The position numbers and the translations under genes were made by a program. 64,000 nucleotides of DNA from Callorhinus ursinus (lineage: Eukaryota; Chordata; Mammalia; Carnivora; Otariidae), in assembly GCF_003265705.1 (NCBI RefSeq), contig NW_020312817.1, positions 52,646,514 to 52,710,513 on the forward strand. The letters are read 5' to 3'. Below, one piece after another: positions 10,766 to 22,283 of this stretch (positions within the stretch are counted from its first letter, which is position 1; each line of letters opens with the position of its first letter). The notes below the pieces were generated by a model that was not told where the DNA came from, made no database searches, and was given only the letters and a program-made list of their open reading frames with translations.

Positions 10766-10884
10766 ATTATTTCTGACACTTGGGGGGGCTTTGAGAGGCA
10801 AATCTGACTTCATGGGTGGAGGAAGAGGAAGGGGCGTGCCAGCCTGAGAGATCAGGGGAATATTCCCAGCAACTGTCGGTGGTA

Positions 10885-11310
10885 GCTCCATGTGTTGCAT
10901 GTTTATCATGTGCCACTCTGTGTACCCCACGTTTTCCATGGGTCCCCTTCCCCCCATTTAATCTTCATCACAACCCTGTGCAGAAAAGAGATATCTTTTT
11001 TTTTTTTCTTTGACGGAGACACAGCGAGAGAGGGAACACAAGCCGGGGGAGTGGGAGAGGGAGAAGCGGGCTTCCTGCCGAGCAGGGAGCCCGACACGGG
11101 GCTCGATCCCAGGACCCCGGGATCATGACCTGAGCCGAAGGCAGACGCTTAATGACTGAGCCACCCAGGCGCTCCAGGAAAGAGATATCTTTAGCTCTTT
11201 TTACAGCAAAGAAAACTCAGGCTCAGGCAATTAAGTATCACAAAACCACAAGGACTGGAGTCCAGACCCTGGTAGCGTGAGCCCACAGCTCTGAGCTGAG
11301 TGATTGCAGG
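10885..11310 (-). repeat. MIR, split by a CAN-SINE
   Basis: Left part ends 'atttaatcttcatcacaacc'; right part resumes 'cagcaaagaaaactcaggct' and 'caggcaattaagtatcacaa', the reversed MIR core. The two parts join if the SINE at 10999-11178 and one copy of its duplication are removed. This gives relative age: MIR before SINE. Confidence 0.6.
10999..11178 (-). mobile_element. CAN-SINE inside MIR
   Basis: Minus-strand copy ending 'actgagccacccaggcgctcc'. Perfect duplication AAAGAGATATCTTT at 10985-10998 and 11179-11192. It retains several CpG (for example 'gagcccgacacggggctcga'), which suggests a fairly young insertion. Confidence 0.95.
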
Positions 11311-11454
11311 TTGTGCGCAGGGCAGAGGGAATCATGACAGGCAGCTGGAGTCAATGGGTCCAAAGAGAGTAGCAGGTGGAAATAGGGTTTGGGACCAGGT
11401 TCTGCACCTTACATCTCTGCTCGGGACTTCAGGCTGGGTTCTGTGAGCAGGAAG

Positions 11455-11720
11455 CCTGTGGGGGAGTTTAGAGGAAAGAAGTGCTATGGTCCAGCAGGTG
11501 TTTCAGGAAACTCACTCTGGCAGCAGGAGCAAAGGTAAAAATGCTCTTGGCAGGCAAACCAGTCAGGCAACTATTGCGATAGCCCAGGAGAGATGATGAG
11601 GCCTGAATTGGGGCATTAGCAGTAGGGATGCGGGGGGGGGGGGGGGTGCGCGCAGGATGAGATAGACAATGTAGAGGCAGACTGCGGAGGAGGCCTGGGC
11701 TTGGGTATGGGGTAAAGGAG
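11455..11720 (-). repeat. L2 remnant with G15 tract
   Basis: 'ggcaactattgcgatagccc' and 'aggagagatgatgaggcctg' match the reversed upstream part of the L2 3' region ('ggctattgcagtagtccagg...'). A run of 15 G lies at 11632-11646, prone to length variation and G-quadruplex formation. Confidence 0.5.
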
Positions 11721-11974
11721 AGGGAGGGGTAGACGATGGCTGTTGGGTCGTCAGCCCCGCCTAGAAGCCGGGAGGAGGTGGAACAGGTCAGGGATGAGAC
11801 GAGTTTATTTTTGAACACATGGTTTGAGGTACAGGCTTCTGGGGAGTGGTCAGGGTGCTAGAGGCTATAGGAAGCAGGGGAAGCGTCTGTGGAAACGTGA
11901 TCAGTATGGCGCCTTTGGCAGCCCATCCTCTGCTGCCTTTGCTTTCGTATGGAAAATTCTATTTTTCTCTGACT

Positions 11975-12165
11975 TTGTGCATTCCATTTTATTGCCTTTA
12001 ATCCTTGCAGAAGCCATGTGAGGAGTTGTCATCCTTATTTATGAATGAGGATGCCGAGGCTCAGCAAGGTTAGATAACATACCCAAGGTCTCACAGATAA
12101 GGATGGCAGGACTCGGATTTGAAACCTGTTCTGAGGGCAAGGCTCCTTTCTGCTCTGCCATCACA
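11975..12165 (-). repeat. MIR (antisense)
   Basis: 'atgccgaggctcagcaaggt', 'acccaaggtctcacagataa' and 'ggactcggatttgaaacctg' are the reversed MIR core in order. It covers most of the element. Confidence 0.75.
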
Positions 12166-12800
12166 GACCCTGAATCAGAATTAGAAAGTGGTAGACCTTA
12201 CATTCGAGACCCCATCTGCTCATCTCTTCTTCCCTGATCCTGAAGGTTCCTCCTGAATACTTTGGCTTTTTCCCATCTGCAGATATATTGAGATGGATAT
12301 GGAAAATACCTATGAACATTCAGGTGACACTGGCTTATTTTCCATGCCATAATCATGAGGTGTTGCCTTAGATTCATCAAGGTGGACTTTACCACTTACA
12401 GCCACCCCAGGGGGTCATTAGGAGGGGCAGCTGAGAGTCCCAGGCTCACTGACCCAAGTGCATTCCCTCATGGATTGTGAGCTTGGAGTATATTATCAAG
12501 ACTGTGTTGAAAATGTAGAGATAGAAAGTGCTTGTTTAGGATTAGATTTAGGGTCTCACACATCTTCTGATATTTGATATAAATGCCATGCTAAATTGAA
12601 GGACAGAATTACCATAAACCAGGCTCGCTCACTGAGACAGGCACACAAAGGCTTTACTTTGTCTGAGCCTTCTTCAAGGCAGGGATCCACCTACAGAGTT
12701 GTGGAACGAAGCCATTGTGTGTCCCCCCCCACCACTTCCCTGGCTGGATGGTTGAAGAAGATAGACAGCCCTGAATCTTCATAGATGCCTGGAATTTATG
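12166..12800. other. Unique sequence, no gene seen
   Basis: No repeat family or exon I can support. A short C run lies at 12723-12730. Confidence 0.3.
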
Positions 12801-12915
12801 GACTGGCAGACATTCTGGCCCATTCTGTCATTAAAGATAAGGAGCCTAAGATTGAGAGAGGTGAAGTGATTGGCTAAGGGTGACACCATTCGTAGCTGAC
12901 CCTGGTCTCTGGGCT
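12801..12915 (-). repeat. MIR fragment (antisense)
   Basis: 'attgagagaggtgaagtgat' and 'ggctaagggtgacacc' fit the reversed MIR core, with about 30% divergence by eye. Confidence 0.55.
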
Positions 12916-13064
12916 CCCGTTGGCCTGTGTTCCTCACGTCACAATACATAACCTGGGCTCTCTGCAGGAGAGAGGAGGAGTAGGCGGTCTTTTCTAGCAT
13001 GTCTGTGTTCTTTGTACTTGGCAGGAGCAGCAGAAGCAAAGTGGGGCCAACTGGACCTCGTTAC

Positions 13065-13262
13065 AGGAGCTTGCGATATCTGTCACGTTCCAGCTAGGTG
13101 ACCTTGGGCAGGTTACCTAATCTCCTGTACCTCTACTTTCTTACCTCCAAAATGGGAGCACGACAGTATCTACTTCCTAGGACTTGCTTTGACTCTTGAG
13201 GGAGACTCTGCAGGGCACGTAGTCAGCGCTCGAGCAAATGTTGTGGCTCTTAACCTGTATTA
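13065..13262 (+). repeat. MIR
   Basis: 'ccagctaggtgaccttgggc', then 'caaaatgggagcacgacagt', and 'gtcagcgctcgagcaaatgt' follow the sense MIR consensus from the tRNA-derived part to the 3' end. Confidence 0.75.
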
Positions 13263-14089
13263 ACGCTGTCAGCCGCAGTGGTAACCATCCTCTGACTGAA
13301 TCATGTGAGGAGGGAGCTCGGGAGACCGGTCAGGCTCCAGTGGTTTTCCCTCCGCCACCTGCCACTGGCATAGAAATGTCTTCCTGCTTCACTCGTCCCA
13401 TGTCACGGCTGTGTTGGGGCAAAGGGGTCAGGTCCTTCACCTGTATGGGTTTGTAACTAAAAGCTGCCCCCTCCCTGCATAGTTGGTTTCTTTGCTGTGC
13501 ATCACGACATGCCACCTGCCACACGACACTAACTCTTTCAAATAACGTCTCTGTAAGGCTCTCTCCTTGGGTAGCAGGGTCCAACCTGTGTTTTTAAAAG
13601 CAGGGTTGAGATGCTGGGATGGTGGAAGAAAGAGCCCTCTGTCCCATAAGCCCGTCTGCCCAGGGTGATTCATTCCCATGTCACATATTTCTAAACTCCC
13701 CCTGCTATCCCCAGAGTATTCCTAATCCTGTCTGGCCAGTTCTTCTACAGATCCCTCTGCAGCTTTGCCTGACATCCTCTGAAGCAAGTGTCACTGATGT
13801 CTCCGTCAGCAGGGGCAAATGTGAATTGTCACCTCTTCCTTGGGGAGAAACCATAGACTCTCTGAGGGCCATCCTCCCTACACCAGGGCGATGGGGGATG
13901 CATGTGGCTGCTTTCAACCATGACACTTACGGGTATTCTCGCCAGGGGCAAGCTCCTTGTCTCCCGGTCCTACCAGACTTCCTCCTTGTCCCTACCTGCA
14001 GTGTGTTTGTTTTCTTTTTCTTTCTTCCTAACCAGTTCTTACCCTGAAACCAGCCAGCATTGTCCTGTGGATCAAAACCTCTTGCATTT
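13263..14089. other. Unique sequence, no gene seen
   Basis: Two or more open frames of 80-140 codons occur but overlap on both strands, lack recognisable domains and have no good splice borders. No repeat recognised. Confidence 0.35.
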
Positions 14090-14103
14090 AAAAATACTGA
14101 TAA

Positions 14104-14299
14104 GGGGGCGCCTGGGTGGCTCAGTCGTTAAGCGTCTGCCTTTGGCTCAGCTCATGATCCCAGAGTCCTGGGATCGAGCCCCGTGTCGGGCTCCCTGCTA
14201 GGCAGGAAGCCTGCTTCTCCCTCTCCCACTCCCCCTGCTTGTGTTCCCTCTCTTGCTGTGTCTCTCTCTGTCAAATAAATAAATAAAATCTTTAAAAAA
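14104..14299 (+). mobile_element. CAN-SINE, young type
   Basis: Intact head, middle 'gaagcctgcttctccctctc', then 'tctctgtcaaataaataaat' and A-tail. Duplication AAAATACTGATAA at 14091-14103 and 14300-14312 is perfect. Confidence 0.96.
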
Positions 14300-14312
14300 A
14301 AAATACTGATAA

Positions 14313-15964
14313 AGTTCTACACTACTAGTTTTTCCTATGTACTTAAAATCCTGCCACGCTGGCAGGTAAACCTTAAATATTGGGATGCAGTTCATAAGGG
14401 AAGAGGCATTAGAAGCCATATCAGCAGGCCCTGGGTCCTATGTGACCCGTTCACACGCATTTTTGTGCCCACACGATTGCCCCGTGCATGTCCCTGTAGA
14501 CCACAGGCCAAACTGCAGGATTCTCCCTCTCTAGGTACCACCCACCACTTCCTGAGATCCTGGCTGTGTCCCATATGACCTTCCAGCCCTGACTGAGTAC
14601 AGCGGGGCAGGGGGGATCCTGGCTGCCCCCCGCCAGCACCCACACTCTCTTCTGCCCCTCTCTCCTGCCTGCATTGTTTCTTTACCCATGGGTCTTTTTT
14701 CAGCATCTCCTTTAAATCCATGGTATTCTTCATCCAAAAGGATCTACAGCACCCTCTCGCCATCCCCTCCACATCACCCTGACACCACAACCTACCCTTT
14801 ACCCTTTCACTCAGGCAGCCTGGCTTAAAATGGATGAGATGTGCAACTCTTGATTTCTGGGGGCAACAACTGATCCAAAATGGACTGGGTCAGAGCTGGG
14901 AAGCAAACACTGGCTGTCTCAGATTGCCAGAGCAGGGCAGGGTCAACTGTCTGTGCTGGGGTTCCCAGGGGCCTGAGGATGCTTCTCCCAGATCTGGACA
15001 CTAGAGCTGAGTGTCCACAGAGGAGCTGGTCACGAGGCTGATGGGTGGGAGAGGATAGAGGGTGTCCCAGTCCCGTGTGTGAGTGAGGGGCTGCACGGAG
15101 GGACTGGGGTGTGTGCTCTGTGGCCCAGGGGAGATAGGGTACCATTGGCATATCAGTGGATGGGTTTCATGGTGGCTTCGGTCTATGAACTCACCAGATA
15201 AATAGGTTAGCCTCTTTTTTGACATTCTTTCTGTTGGAACTTTATGTTCCAAACAGCTAAATTGTAAGCACCGCAACCCTTGTCCCCCTTGAGGGCAGGC
15301 CTGGGTTTCCACTCTTCTCTGGGTGGAGGATCAGCTTTCATAGGTTCCCCCCCCACGTCCCCTTTTTTCTTTTTTGAACTCCATGATCCAGGGATTCCCC
15401 TCTTTGGAGCTATTTAAGCAGAAAGGCGTTAGCAAGAGCAGCCCGGAAGAACTTGTGCCCCAGAGGGAGGCCACTTGGGGGGCCCATGGCAGGCGAGGGG
15501 AGCGTGTGGCTGTGGCCTCCAAGCCGCCATCTGAACTGTGTGTGGTCTTCCTGGGGCCGCTGCCTGTGGCAGCTGTACCGTCCCCACATGGGTGCCCCAG
15601 GGGAGGATCGCCTGTGTTTCGGATGAGCCTCAGAGCCTACGAGGACCACGGGTTTGTGGAAGGCCTTCACACAGCCTGGCTTTTCCGAGCACCTGGCCTT
15701 ATGCAGATGAGGCAGCCATGGGTCTGGATCGCTCACATCCTTGCCTCTCAGCAGACCTGGCTCCTAGTGGGGGAAATTGGAGGCAGCGGCTGCCTCCAGA
15801 ACAGAGGGATCAAGCTTTGCTGCTAGGCCTGCTGAATCTGTTGTTCAGACTAATTTGGGGGTTGCAGCTGGTGAGACACACCTGCCAGTGTTTCCTGACA
15901 GACTATGGTTAGAGGACCGGGAGTGGTGTGATGATGAAACGTTGTCCTGGACATGGGCTTCGGA
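14313..15964. other. Unique sequence, no gene seen
   Basis: G+C-moderate sequence without recognised repeats. A 150-codon plus-strand open frame (15374-15826) is the longest here, but I see no family resemblance, Kozak context or splice sites to support it. Confidence 0.35.
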
Positions 15965-16045
15965 CAGCCTTGAGCTTGAACTTCACTGCAGGAGCTTGGA
16001 CAAATTCTTCACCTCTGTAAGCCTCCATTTCCTTGCCTGTTTCCA
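15965..16045 (+). repeat. MIR core fragment
   Basis: 'gcttggacaaattcttcacc' and 'tctgtaagcctccatttcc' correspond to the MIR core 'gggcaagttacttaacctct...gcctcagtttcc'. Confidence 0.55.
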
Positions 16046-16394
16046 GAGGCTGGGTGGGCCAGAAGGCAGGGAGCTGGGAGATGCCACATCATGGGTAATC
16101 ACGACTGACGAACACCTAAAACCTGAGTGCTGGACCTGGAACTGGTACTTGCCCCATAAGGGGCAGCCCCACCTGGTGGGGGGCAGTGAAAGAGGTCTGA
16201 CCCCCGTCCTTTGGTCTGAGACGCCCCGGGAAAGCAGAGGCCTCACCTCTCATCAACAGAAGTTGTGCCTGAACCAAGATTGCAGAGAGAAGCTCAGGGC
16301 ATTAAGTTGTTTACCGTGGGATTTTGCGGGTATAGAGAGGAACTGTTCTCCATATTGCTCAAGAAACCCAGTGACTTTCATCTGTGGAACATGG

Positions 16395-16500
16395 TGATTT
16401 TGCAAACTCCGATGAGTTCTCAGAATGCCTTTGTGAGCTTGGCAGTGGATATCTTTATGGGTGAGGAAGAGAGCGGGCGAAGTAACCTGCCCCACAACCT
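16395..16500 (-). repeat. Possible MIR fragment (antisense)
   Basis: 'tatctttatgggtgaggaag' and 'gcgaagtaacctgccccaca' resemble the reversed MIR core, with low similarity. Confidence 0.35.
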
Positions 16501-16504
16501 GTGG

Positions 16505-18270
16505 GGGGCGGGGGTGTTGGCCTCTCCACGGACTTCGGAGAGTTGGTGTCCATCTCTGCTTGGTCCTGGCTACAGTTGGACGGTATTTGCTTTCTTGTCT
16601 TGGCTTTGCTCAAGCAGCGGTTGATATGGAGGCCAGAAACTATACCAGCTCTGCTTTCGCTGACTGACAGGATATGGGGCCCGGGAAGGAGGTGGCAAGA
16701 TAAGTCATTGGTTTGGGGACAGTTTGTGACAAGCCAATAGTGCTTCCTCAGAATTTTGCAAGGAATCCCCGTGTTCTTTGTGTTACTACTGGTCACTGGC
16801 TGACTTTGTCCCAGAGTGCTTTGTGGCGGTACCAGCAAAGCCCGATCATGACCGGTCCCCATCTGGCAGTGTGGACCTGGCCCTAGCAGGAATGCCTCAC
16901 TTGGATGCTTGGTGTGCAGATTCCGGACTCGGCTGTTTAAGTATGTCCCAGAGGAACCCTAAGAGCCATGCTTCCAAAATGAGCAGCAAGAAGGAATTGC
17001 ATGGAGGAAGGCGTTTGATTTTACCCACTTTCTCTCTCGCCCCCTGCCCCTACTCTAGCCCCAGTAGCTGGTTCCTGTGTAGGGGTATTTGGGAAATCCA
17101 TGCCAGACCTCCAGGAAAAGCAGGCTGCCATTTTTGTGATGTTTCTTATTTCAAAGGCTGAAAGGAAAGCCCTGAGCATGATTGCTTTCCCTGTGCCAAC
17201 TACGTTTCTCCCCTGAGACTCAAGGCCTTCTGTGTCTACACCCTGAGTGGAAAGGGGAAAGGAGCCCTCACTACCTGCATGCGAGAGTGTATGCTAGTAG
17301 TCCCTTGCAGTTGAGCGGTACCAGCACACAACTCTCCTTGTTTTCTGTGCTGACTTGATTCAGCTGTCTTCTGGGCTAACCCATAGGTGGCCCGGCCTGT
17401 GCACGGCCACTGGGGTATCTTTCTGCATTTCAGTTTTAGGAAGTCATTCTAATTTAGTGCATGCTGATTGCATAACTCCCAAGAGGTTCCTTCTTTATTG
17501 GAACTTTGCTGTTGTTTCCAGAAACCTCCAGTACCATAATGGGAGGGCACAGAAAGTCATCTGCTGGCAGGGGCATCTTTGTGGGCGTGCAAACCTATTC
17601 TCATCTCCCCAAGTCCCCATGCTCACAGGGGCCCCAAGGTTGGGGTTTAATGCTGTGCAGTTGCAGTCTTGAAATCCTTAATAGTTTTACCTTTGAATTT
17701 GTATTTCGTAAGTAAAGTCCAGTAGGACAGTGGAGTGTGTCCTAGGGACTTGGAGCCTCGGCTCCCATGATCCTACTTACTACCACCTCCCTGCCTCCCC
17801 TGCGTGGGTTCTCAGCCCTGCCACACTGCCCCTGGCGGGGCCCGGACACAAGAAAAGTTGGTGTTATGTGTGTGCACCCCCTGGCCTTTTGGAACAGGGC
17901 ATGGTGGCAGTTGTCCCCATCCCGAGTTGGCAGCTCCATGGCCTGTTCAGTGGGTCACTAGACAGGGGCAAGGCTGCCCGCTACCCCTGATCCAGGTACC
18001 CGATGCATCCAGACACAGACGTTGTAGTACCCTTGGGGGTCAACTGTCTGCCGTGGTTGGAGTCCCTGGGAAGAAGAAAGACCTGTCCAGATGGCCCTTC
18101 CCGGCTGGGTCATAGCACATCGTCCAGCTGCTGGTGGGAAGGGAAGCCAGCTGTGGGTGGTCGCCTGTGCACGTGCACTCGTCCCTGGGGCCCTCGGGCG
18201 CCTGTGAGGTGCGGTGCTCAGCCTGCAAGAATCCTCACACCGCAGAGCGAGAGAGATGGCATAAGCAGCC
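16505..18270. other. Unique sequence, no gene seen
   Basis: No recognised repeat in about 1.7 kb. Open frames are short and overlapping. CpG is slightly raised near 18170-18250 without reaching island level. Confidence 0.35.
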
Positions 18271-18274
18271 AGAC

Positions 18275-18400
18275 AACCATCGTGACATGCACAACAGCAT
18301 GAATGTGCTTAATGCCACTGAATTATACACTTAAAAATGGTGACAATAGTAAATCTTATGTGTGTTTCATTACAATAAAAAAATTATACAGTATTTAAAA
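18275..18400 (+). repeat. L1 3' terminus
   Basis: 'ttaatgccactgaattatac' then 'acttaaaaatggtgacaata' and 'cattacaataaaaaaatt' match the end of an old L1M 3' UTR, including the polyadenylation region. The rest of the element is absent, so it is strongly 5'-truncated. Confidence 0.75.
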
Positions 18401-18682
18401 AATAAAAACAAAAAAACACCAGAACAGGTAGAAAGAGACCATGGAAGGAAGGAAAAAGCTTTATATTGAGTACCGTTAATGGCACTTTTTTTTTTTTTTG
18501 CTGCTTTTTGAATAGGGGCCCCACATTTTCCTTTTGCACTGAGCCCCAAGTTACGTGGCCAGGCCGGCCTTTTGGCCACTCTGTGAAACTGCCTGGTCTT
18601 TCCCTTTCAAGGGGCCTGCCCTTGAGTCCTGAAAGTGGTTTGCCAAGCAGACTCTTACCTTTCCTCTCTTATCCCCACACAG

Positions 18683-18736
18683 GTCTCCTGTTGGCTGTGT
18701 GCCAGGCCCTGGAGAACAGCACGTCCGCCCTGAGTG
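18683..18736 (+). other. Candidate internal coding exon
   Basis: A 54-nt segment sits between a textbook acceptor (a pyrimidine-rich run ending CCCCACACAG at 18682) and a strong donor (TGAGTG/GTGAGT, cut after 18736). In one frame it is open, reading LLLAVCQALENSTSALS with two bases left over before it and one after. The other two frames give a stop and a less protein-like reading. A length divisible by three would let it be skipped without a frame change. I do not recognise the family. No adjoining exon is identified in the window. Confidence 0.35.
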
Positions 18737-19055
18737 GTGAGTCCCGTCCCCTGTGCCCTGCATGGGGGATGAGTAGGGGACCGGAGCAGACCTCGGCTGC
18801 TGGGTGGAGCCTGCCCTCTAAGCTTCCTGCGGAGCTCCTGGCCTTTCTGCTCATGCAGGGCTGTCCCCTGCACCCCGGGGGCCCGGTTGCGCTCCTGAGG
18901 GGTCTTCGTTGCAGGAGCAGGGGGGCTGTTCCCCCTCCCCTAGAGGCTTGCCATCTCCCAGCTCTGTTCAGACAGTCCATATGGGCAAGGGTGCTGGGGA
19001 GCTCGGGACCAGCCCCAGTCTTCCAGCTCATGTAATCATGAGTCTAAAGAGGAGC
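18737..19055. other. Unique sequence
   Basis: G+C-rich flank of the candidate exon. Contains a 'cttcgttgcag' acceptor-like word at about 18904-18914, with no matching donor that I trust. Confidence 0.3.
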
Positions 19056-19900
19056 CCAGATTCCTGAACCCTTTGTCTGCTTCTGCCTGGTGATCTTTGT
19101 TTTGTTATTTTATGCGTTGTCTTTTGACATTTCTGGTAATATTTCCCTTATTTCAAAGATCCTAGATCAACATATTGGGAGGTTTGGGCAATGTAGAAGG
19201 CAAATGTCTCCTGGTCAGAGTACTGCAGAAGCATCCGCTGTTGCATTGCTTTTAGCCTCTGTCCAGGTGCACTCATAATTTTATACAGTTAGTCATGGTG
19301 AGGAAATGATTTTGATTCCTGCTTTTGAAACTCAAGTTTTCAAGTTGTGCATTTCTCCATGTTGCTGGAAAGTCTTGAAATTTTTCCTTTTAAAATATCA
19401 TGTTCAGGGCGCCTGGATAGTGCAGTCAGTTAAGCATCCAACTCTTGGTTTTGGCTCGGGTCATGATCTCAGGGTTGTGAGATCGAGTCCCACTTTGGGC
19501 TCCACACTCAGCAGGGAGTCTGCTTGAGATTCTCTCCCTCTGCCCTTCCCCCACACACACACACTTGGGTGTGCTTGCTCATGCACGCTCTCTCTCTCTC
19601 TCTCTCTCCCTCAAATAAATAAATAAATCTTTTTAAAAAGGTCATGATGTTCCACTAAAATGGACATGTGTAATTCAATTAAGCATTCTCTTTTGTATAT
19701 TTATGTTGCCTCCTGTTTAAATTATGATGTTCCCTCTTCATGCCTAGAAGCTTTTCCCTTTCAGATTCTTTCCTCAGGGTATGTCTCTGGGAACACGAAT
19801 AAATACATTTATGACCCTTGTAACAAATTGCCAAATAGCTACGCCAGCAGTGCCTGAGTCTGCCAGTTTCACTATTGTTGACGGAGAGTATGTTCCCATC
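19056..19900 (-). repeat. Old L1 fragment (antisense), split by SINE
   Basis: 'cctagaagcttttccctttc', 'acaaattgccaaatagctac' and 'gccagcagtgcctgagtctg' follow reversed L1ME ORF2 text. The left part (from about 19280) continues across the SINE at 19407-19640. The left border is uncertain. Confidence 0.55.
19407..19640 (+). mobile_element. CAN-SINE, longer older type
   Basis: Head 'gggcgcctggatagtgcagt' followed by the 'catccaactcttggttttgg' variant and 'tgcttgagattctctccct', i.e. an older longer subfamily. (CT)n and (AATA)n tail. The flanking duplication is decayed (AAAATATCATGTTCA versus AAGGTCATGATGTTCCA). Confidence 0.92.
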
Positions 19901-19904
19901 TGTT

Positions 19905-21435
19905 ACTACGGCGGACCCCTGCTGTATCTCCCTAATGGTTATTTCAGGAAGGTGTGTATGGTGGGGAGGGGGGTTCTTATGTATTCATAAATCCTCTAAC
20001 CAACCGCAGTGTCCCTGGTACTTTGCTCTTCTCCTCTTCCACACCTTTCCCTCCAAACACACTGGAGGGGATGCTGCCACTCCCACTGGGTACCACTGCT
20101 TCTGTGGCCCCACACTTTCCCCCTTGGAGCGGTTATCCTGGATGCAGTTGGACCCCTAAAGTGTCCAAGCTACTTGGTGGCCCATGATGCCACGGAAGGA
20201 AATGCCTTACTTCCTCTGTGTTATGCTTGGCATAAGGGTGTGTCTGTCCCAGAGCAGTGCTTCCGAGGTCCAGGGTCTACCAGAATTTCCACTTTTTAAT
20301 TACGTCCCCTGTCACAAAGGGCTCAGATGTGAATATATTGGGGGTAAAGTGGGGGCTTGTTGTTTGTTCCACCACACTGGTCTCAGAATTGTCCTGTCTC
20401 CCTTCCTAGGATGCATTTATCCCCAGGTGCATCCTTAGCTCCTCCTGGTCCTCACTGCCGGACCCAGTAGGGCGAAGAGCCAGGTTCTCTACTGAGTCAC
20501 TTGCAGGTGGTAAGTTGCAGTGATGGCAGATGCTGATACTACCATCCAATGATGGCAGATGCTGGTGCAACCAGGTGCTCCTGGTCATTTTACCCTCCTC
20601 CCGATCTCTTTCCATTCATACAGACAAGAGAGGCCTGTCCTACCTGAGCCTATTTCATCATGTGTAGCTCCTGCCAGGGCCCTTTGGGGTTTCCCAGTCT
20701 CTCCTGGGCAAACATGGGAAGACCTGCTCTATTCATCCCAAAATGGCTGTCCTTGCTGCACCAGTGACCAGCTTCTGTTGCATCTTTCTGGACTTGCTTC
20801 TATGAGAATGTCTCTGACATCAGCAAGTACCTGAGGTTTATCCTCCTCTTTATGATCTATCTTCACAGAACTCGTCACACCCTACTGTGTTGCACATTAC
20901 CCTGTAACGGGCTGGGGGCCACTCTGTGGCCCAGTGTGGTGGGTGAGAGCATGGGCAGTGCCACAACTTCCGGCATCCGGGGGGGCCTTGAGATCCCAGA
21001 GCTGATTGGAGGTCTGTGGAGAAGGGAAGTGGGCTGCCTGCCTGGCCTCTGCATTGCTGTTTGATAGGTCACTTAGCTATGGGACTTGATAGAATAGCTC
21101 TTTCCATTTTTACTTACCCTCCACCTGCCCCGTTGGACCCAGACAGGAGTCCAGAGAGGGCTGCTCAGGGACACAAGTCCACATGGCAGTGATGGTGTCA
21201 GAGCCGCCTCTCCAAGGGCTAGGGCTGTGCCACTGAATCAGGCTTGTTTGCTTAACTTCCTCTTCCTTTAGGGTGACCTTCCTTTTTCTCGAAGACTCCT
21301 CGGGCCCTGGGAGGCCTTGACCACCCCCACTCTGTCCCTACCAGACATAACTGAAATTCTGTCGTGGGTGTAGTGCAAACCAGCCACACTCACCACCCCC
21401 AACACTGGATTGTGTACTGAACTCCTGCCTAATTC
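19905..21435. other. Unique sequence with a small tandem duplication
   Basis: The word TGATGGCAGATGCTG occurs twice, 31 bp apart (20521-20535 and 20552-20566), the only local repeat I see. A minus-strand donor-like word (GGAG/GGTAAGTA, near 21110) has no identified partner. No gene recognised. Confidence 0.3.
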
Positions 21436-21439
21436 AATA

Positions 21440-21654
21440 AGTAAAAGTATTGGTGACTGTGTACTAATGGAAATCTTTATACACAGAAGAGAAATAATAG
21501 TGAAATCAATCCCCATACACCCGTCACCCAGCTTTGGCAGTTCACAGCATCTGCCATTTTTCTTTCCTCTATTCTCACAGCATTTTGATTTTCTCCCTTT
21601 GCTGGGATAATTTAAAGCAAAGTCCATTTCACTTGTGAATATTACTTATAGGTC
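21440..21654 (-). repeat. Old L1 3' UTR, left part (antisense)
   Basis: 'acacccgtcacccagctttg' and 'cagcatctgccatttttctt' with 'tttaaagcaaagtccatttc' resemble reversed old L1 3' UTR ('acccatcacccagcttc...'). The text seems to resume after the twin-primed L1 at 22298, implying interruption. Confidence 0.5.
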
Positions 21655-21668
21655 ACAGGTAAGGATTT

Positions 21669-22283
21669 TTTCTTTTTATGTTCAGTTAGCCACTGCATAG
21701 TACATAATTAGTCCTTGATGCAGTGTTCATTGATTCATTAGTTAAGTATAACATCCAGTGCTCATCACAGCACGTGCCCTCCTCAATACCCATCACCCTG
21801 TTAACCCCCTCTCCCACTCTCCTCCCCTCTGAAACCCCCAGATTGTTTCTCAGGGTCCATAGTCTTTCATGATTCATCTCCCTCTCTGATTTCTACCCTT
21901 TTGGATTTCCCTCCCTTCCCCTATGATCCTCTCTGCTATTGCTTATGTTCCACATATAAGTGAAACCATATGATAATTGACTGTCTCTGCTTGACTTCAC
22001 TTAACATAATCCCCTCCAGTTCCATCCATGTCAATGCAAATGGTGGATATTCATCTTTTCTGATGGCTGAATAATTTTCCATTGTGTATATGTACCACGT
22101 CTTCTTTATGCACTCATCTGTCGAAGGGCATCTCGGCTCCTTCCCTACAACCCAGCAATTGCACAACTGGGTATTTATCCCAAAGATACAGACGTAGTGA
22201 AAAGAAGGGGCACGTGCACCCCAATGTTCATAGCAGCAATGTCCACAATAGCCAAACTGTGGAAGGAGCCGAGATGCCCTTCA
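21669..22283 (-). mobile_element. Carnivore L1, 5'-inverted (twin-primed)
   Basis: 21669-22141 is the reversed L1 3' end: 'catccagtgctcatcacagc', 'tccacatataagtgaaacc', 'ttccattgtgtatatgtacc'. It encodes on the minus strand the end of ORF2p (YTMENYSAIRKDEY... near 22100). From about 22146 to 22283 the text switches to L1 sense direction ('cagcaattgcacaactgggt', 'caatgtccacaatagccaaa'). The two parts end in complementary copies of GGAGCCGAGATGCCCTTC. The whole is flanked by ACAGGTAAGGATTT (21655-21668) and ACAGGTAAGGACTT (22284-22297). This is the classic product of twin priming during target-primed reverse transcription. Confidence 0.88.

Noticed and set aside
11632..11646. G15 run as a functional G-quadruplex
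   Set aside because: A single homopolymer inside an L2 relic is more simply explained by slippage.
15374..16397. Two overlapping plus-strand frames of 150 and 206 codons
   Set aside because: They overlap in different frames, include a MIR fragment (15965-16045) and show no family resemblance that I know.
18466..19035. 189-codon plus-strand frame
   Set aside because: It starts in a T-run and runs through both splice sites of the smaller exon candidate. Only the 54-nt exon has supporting signals.
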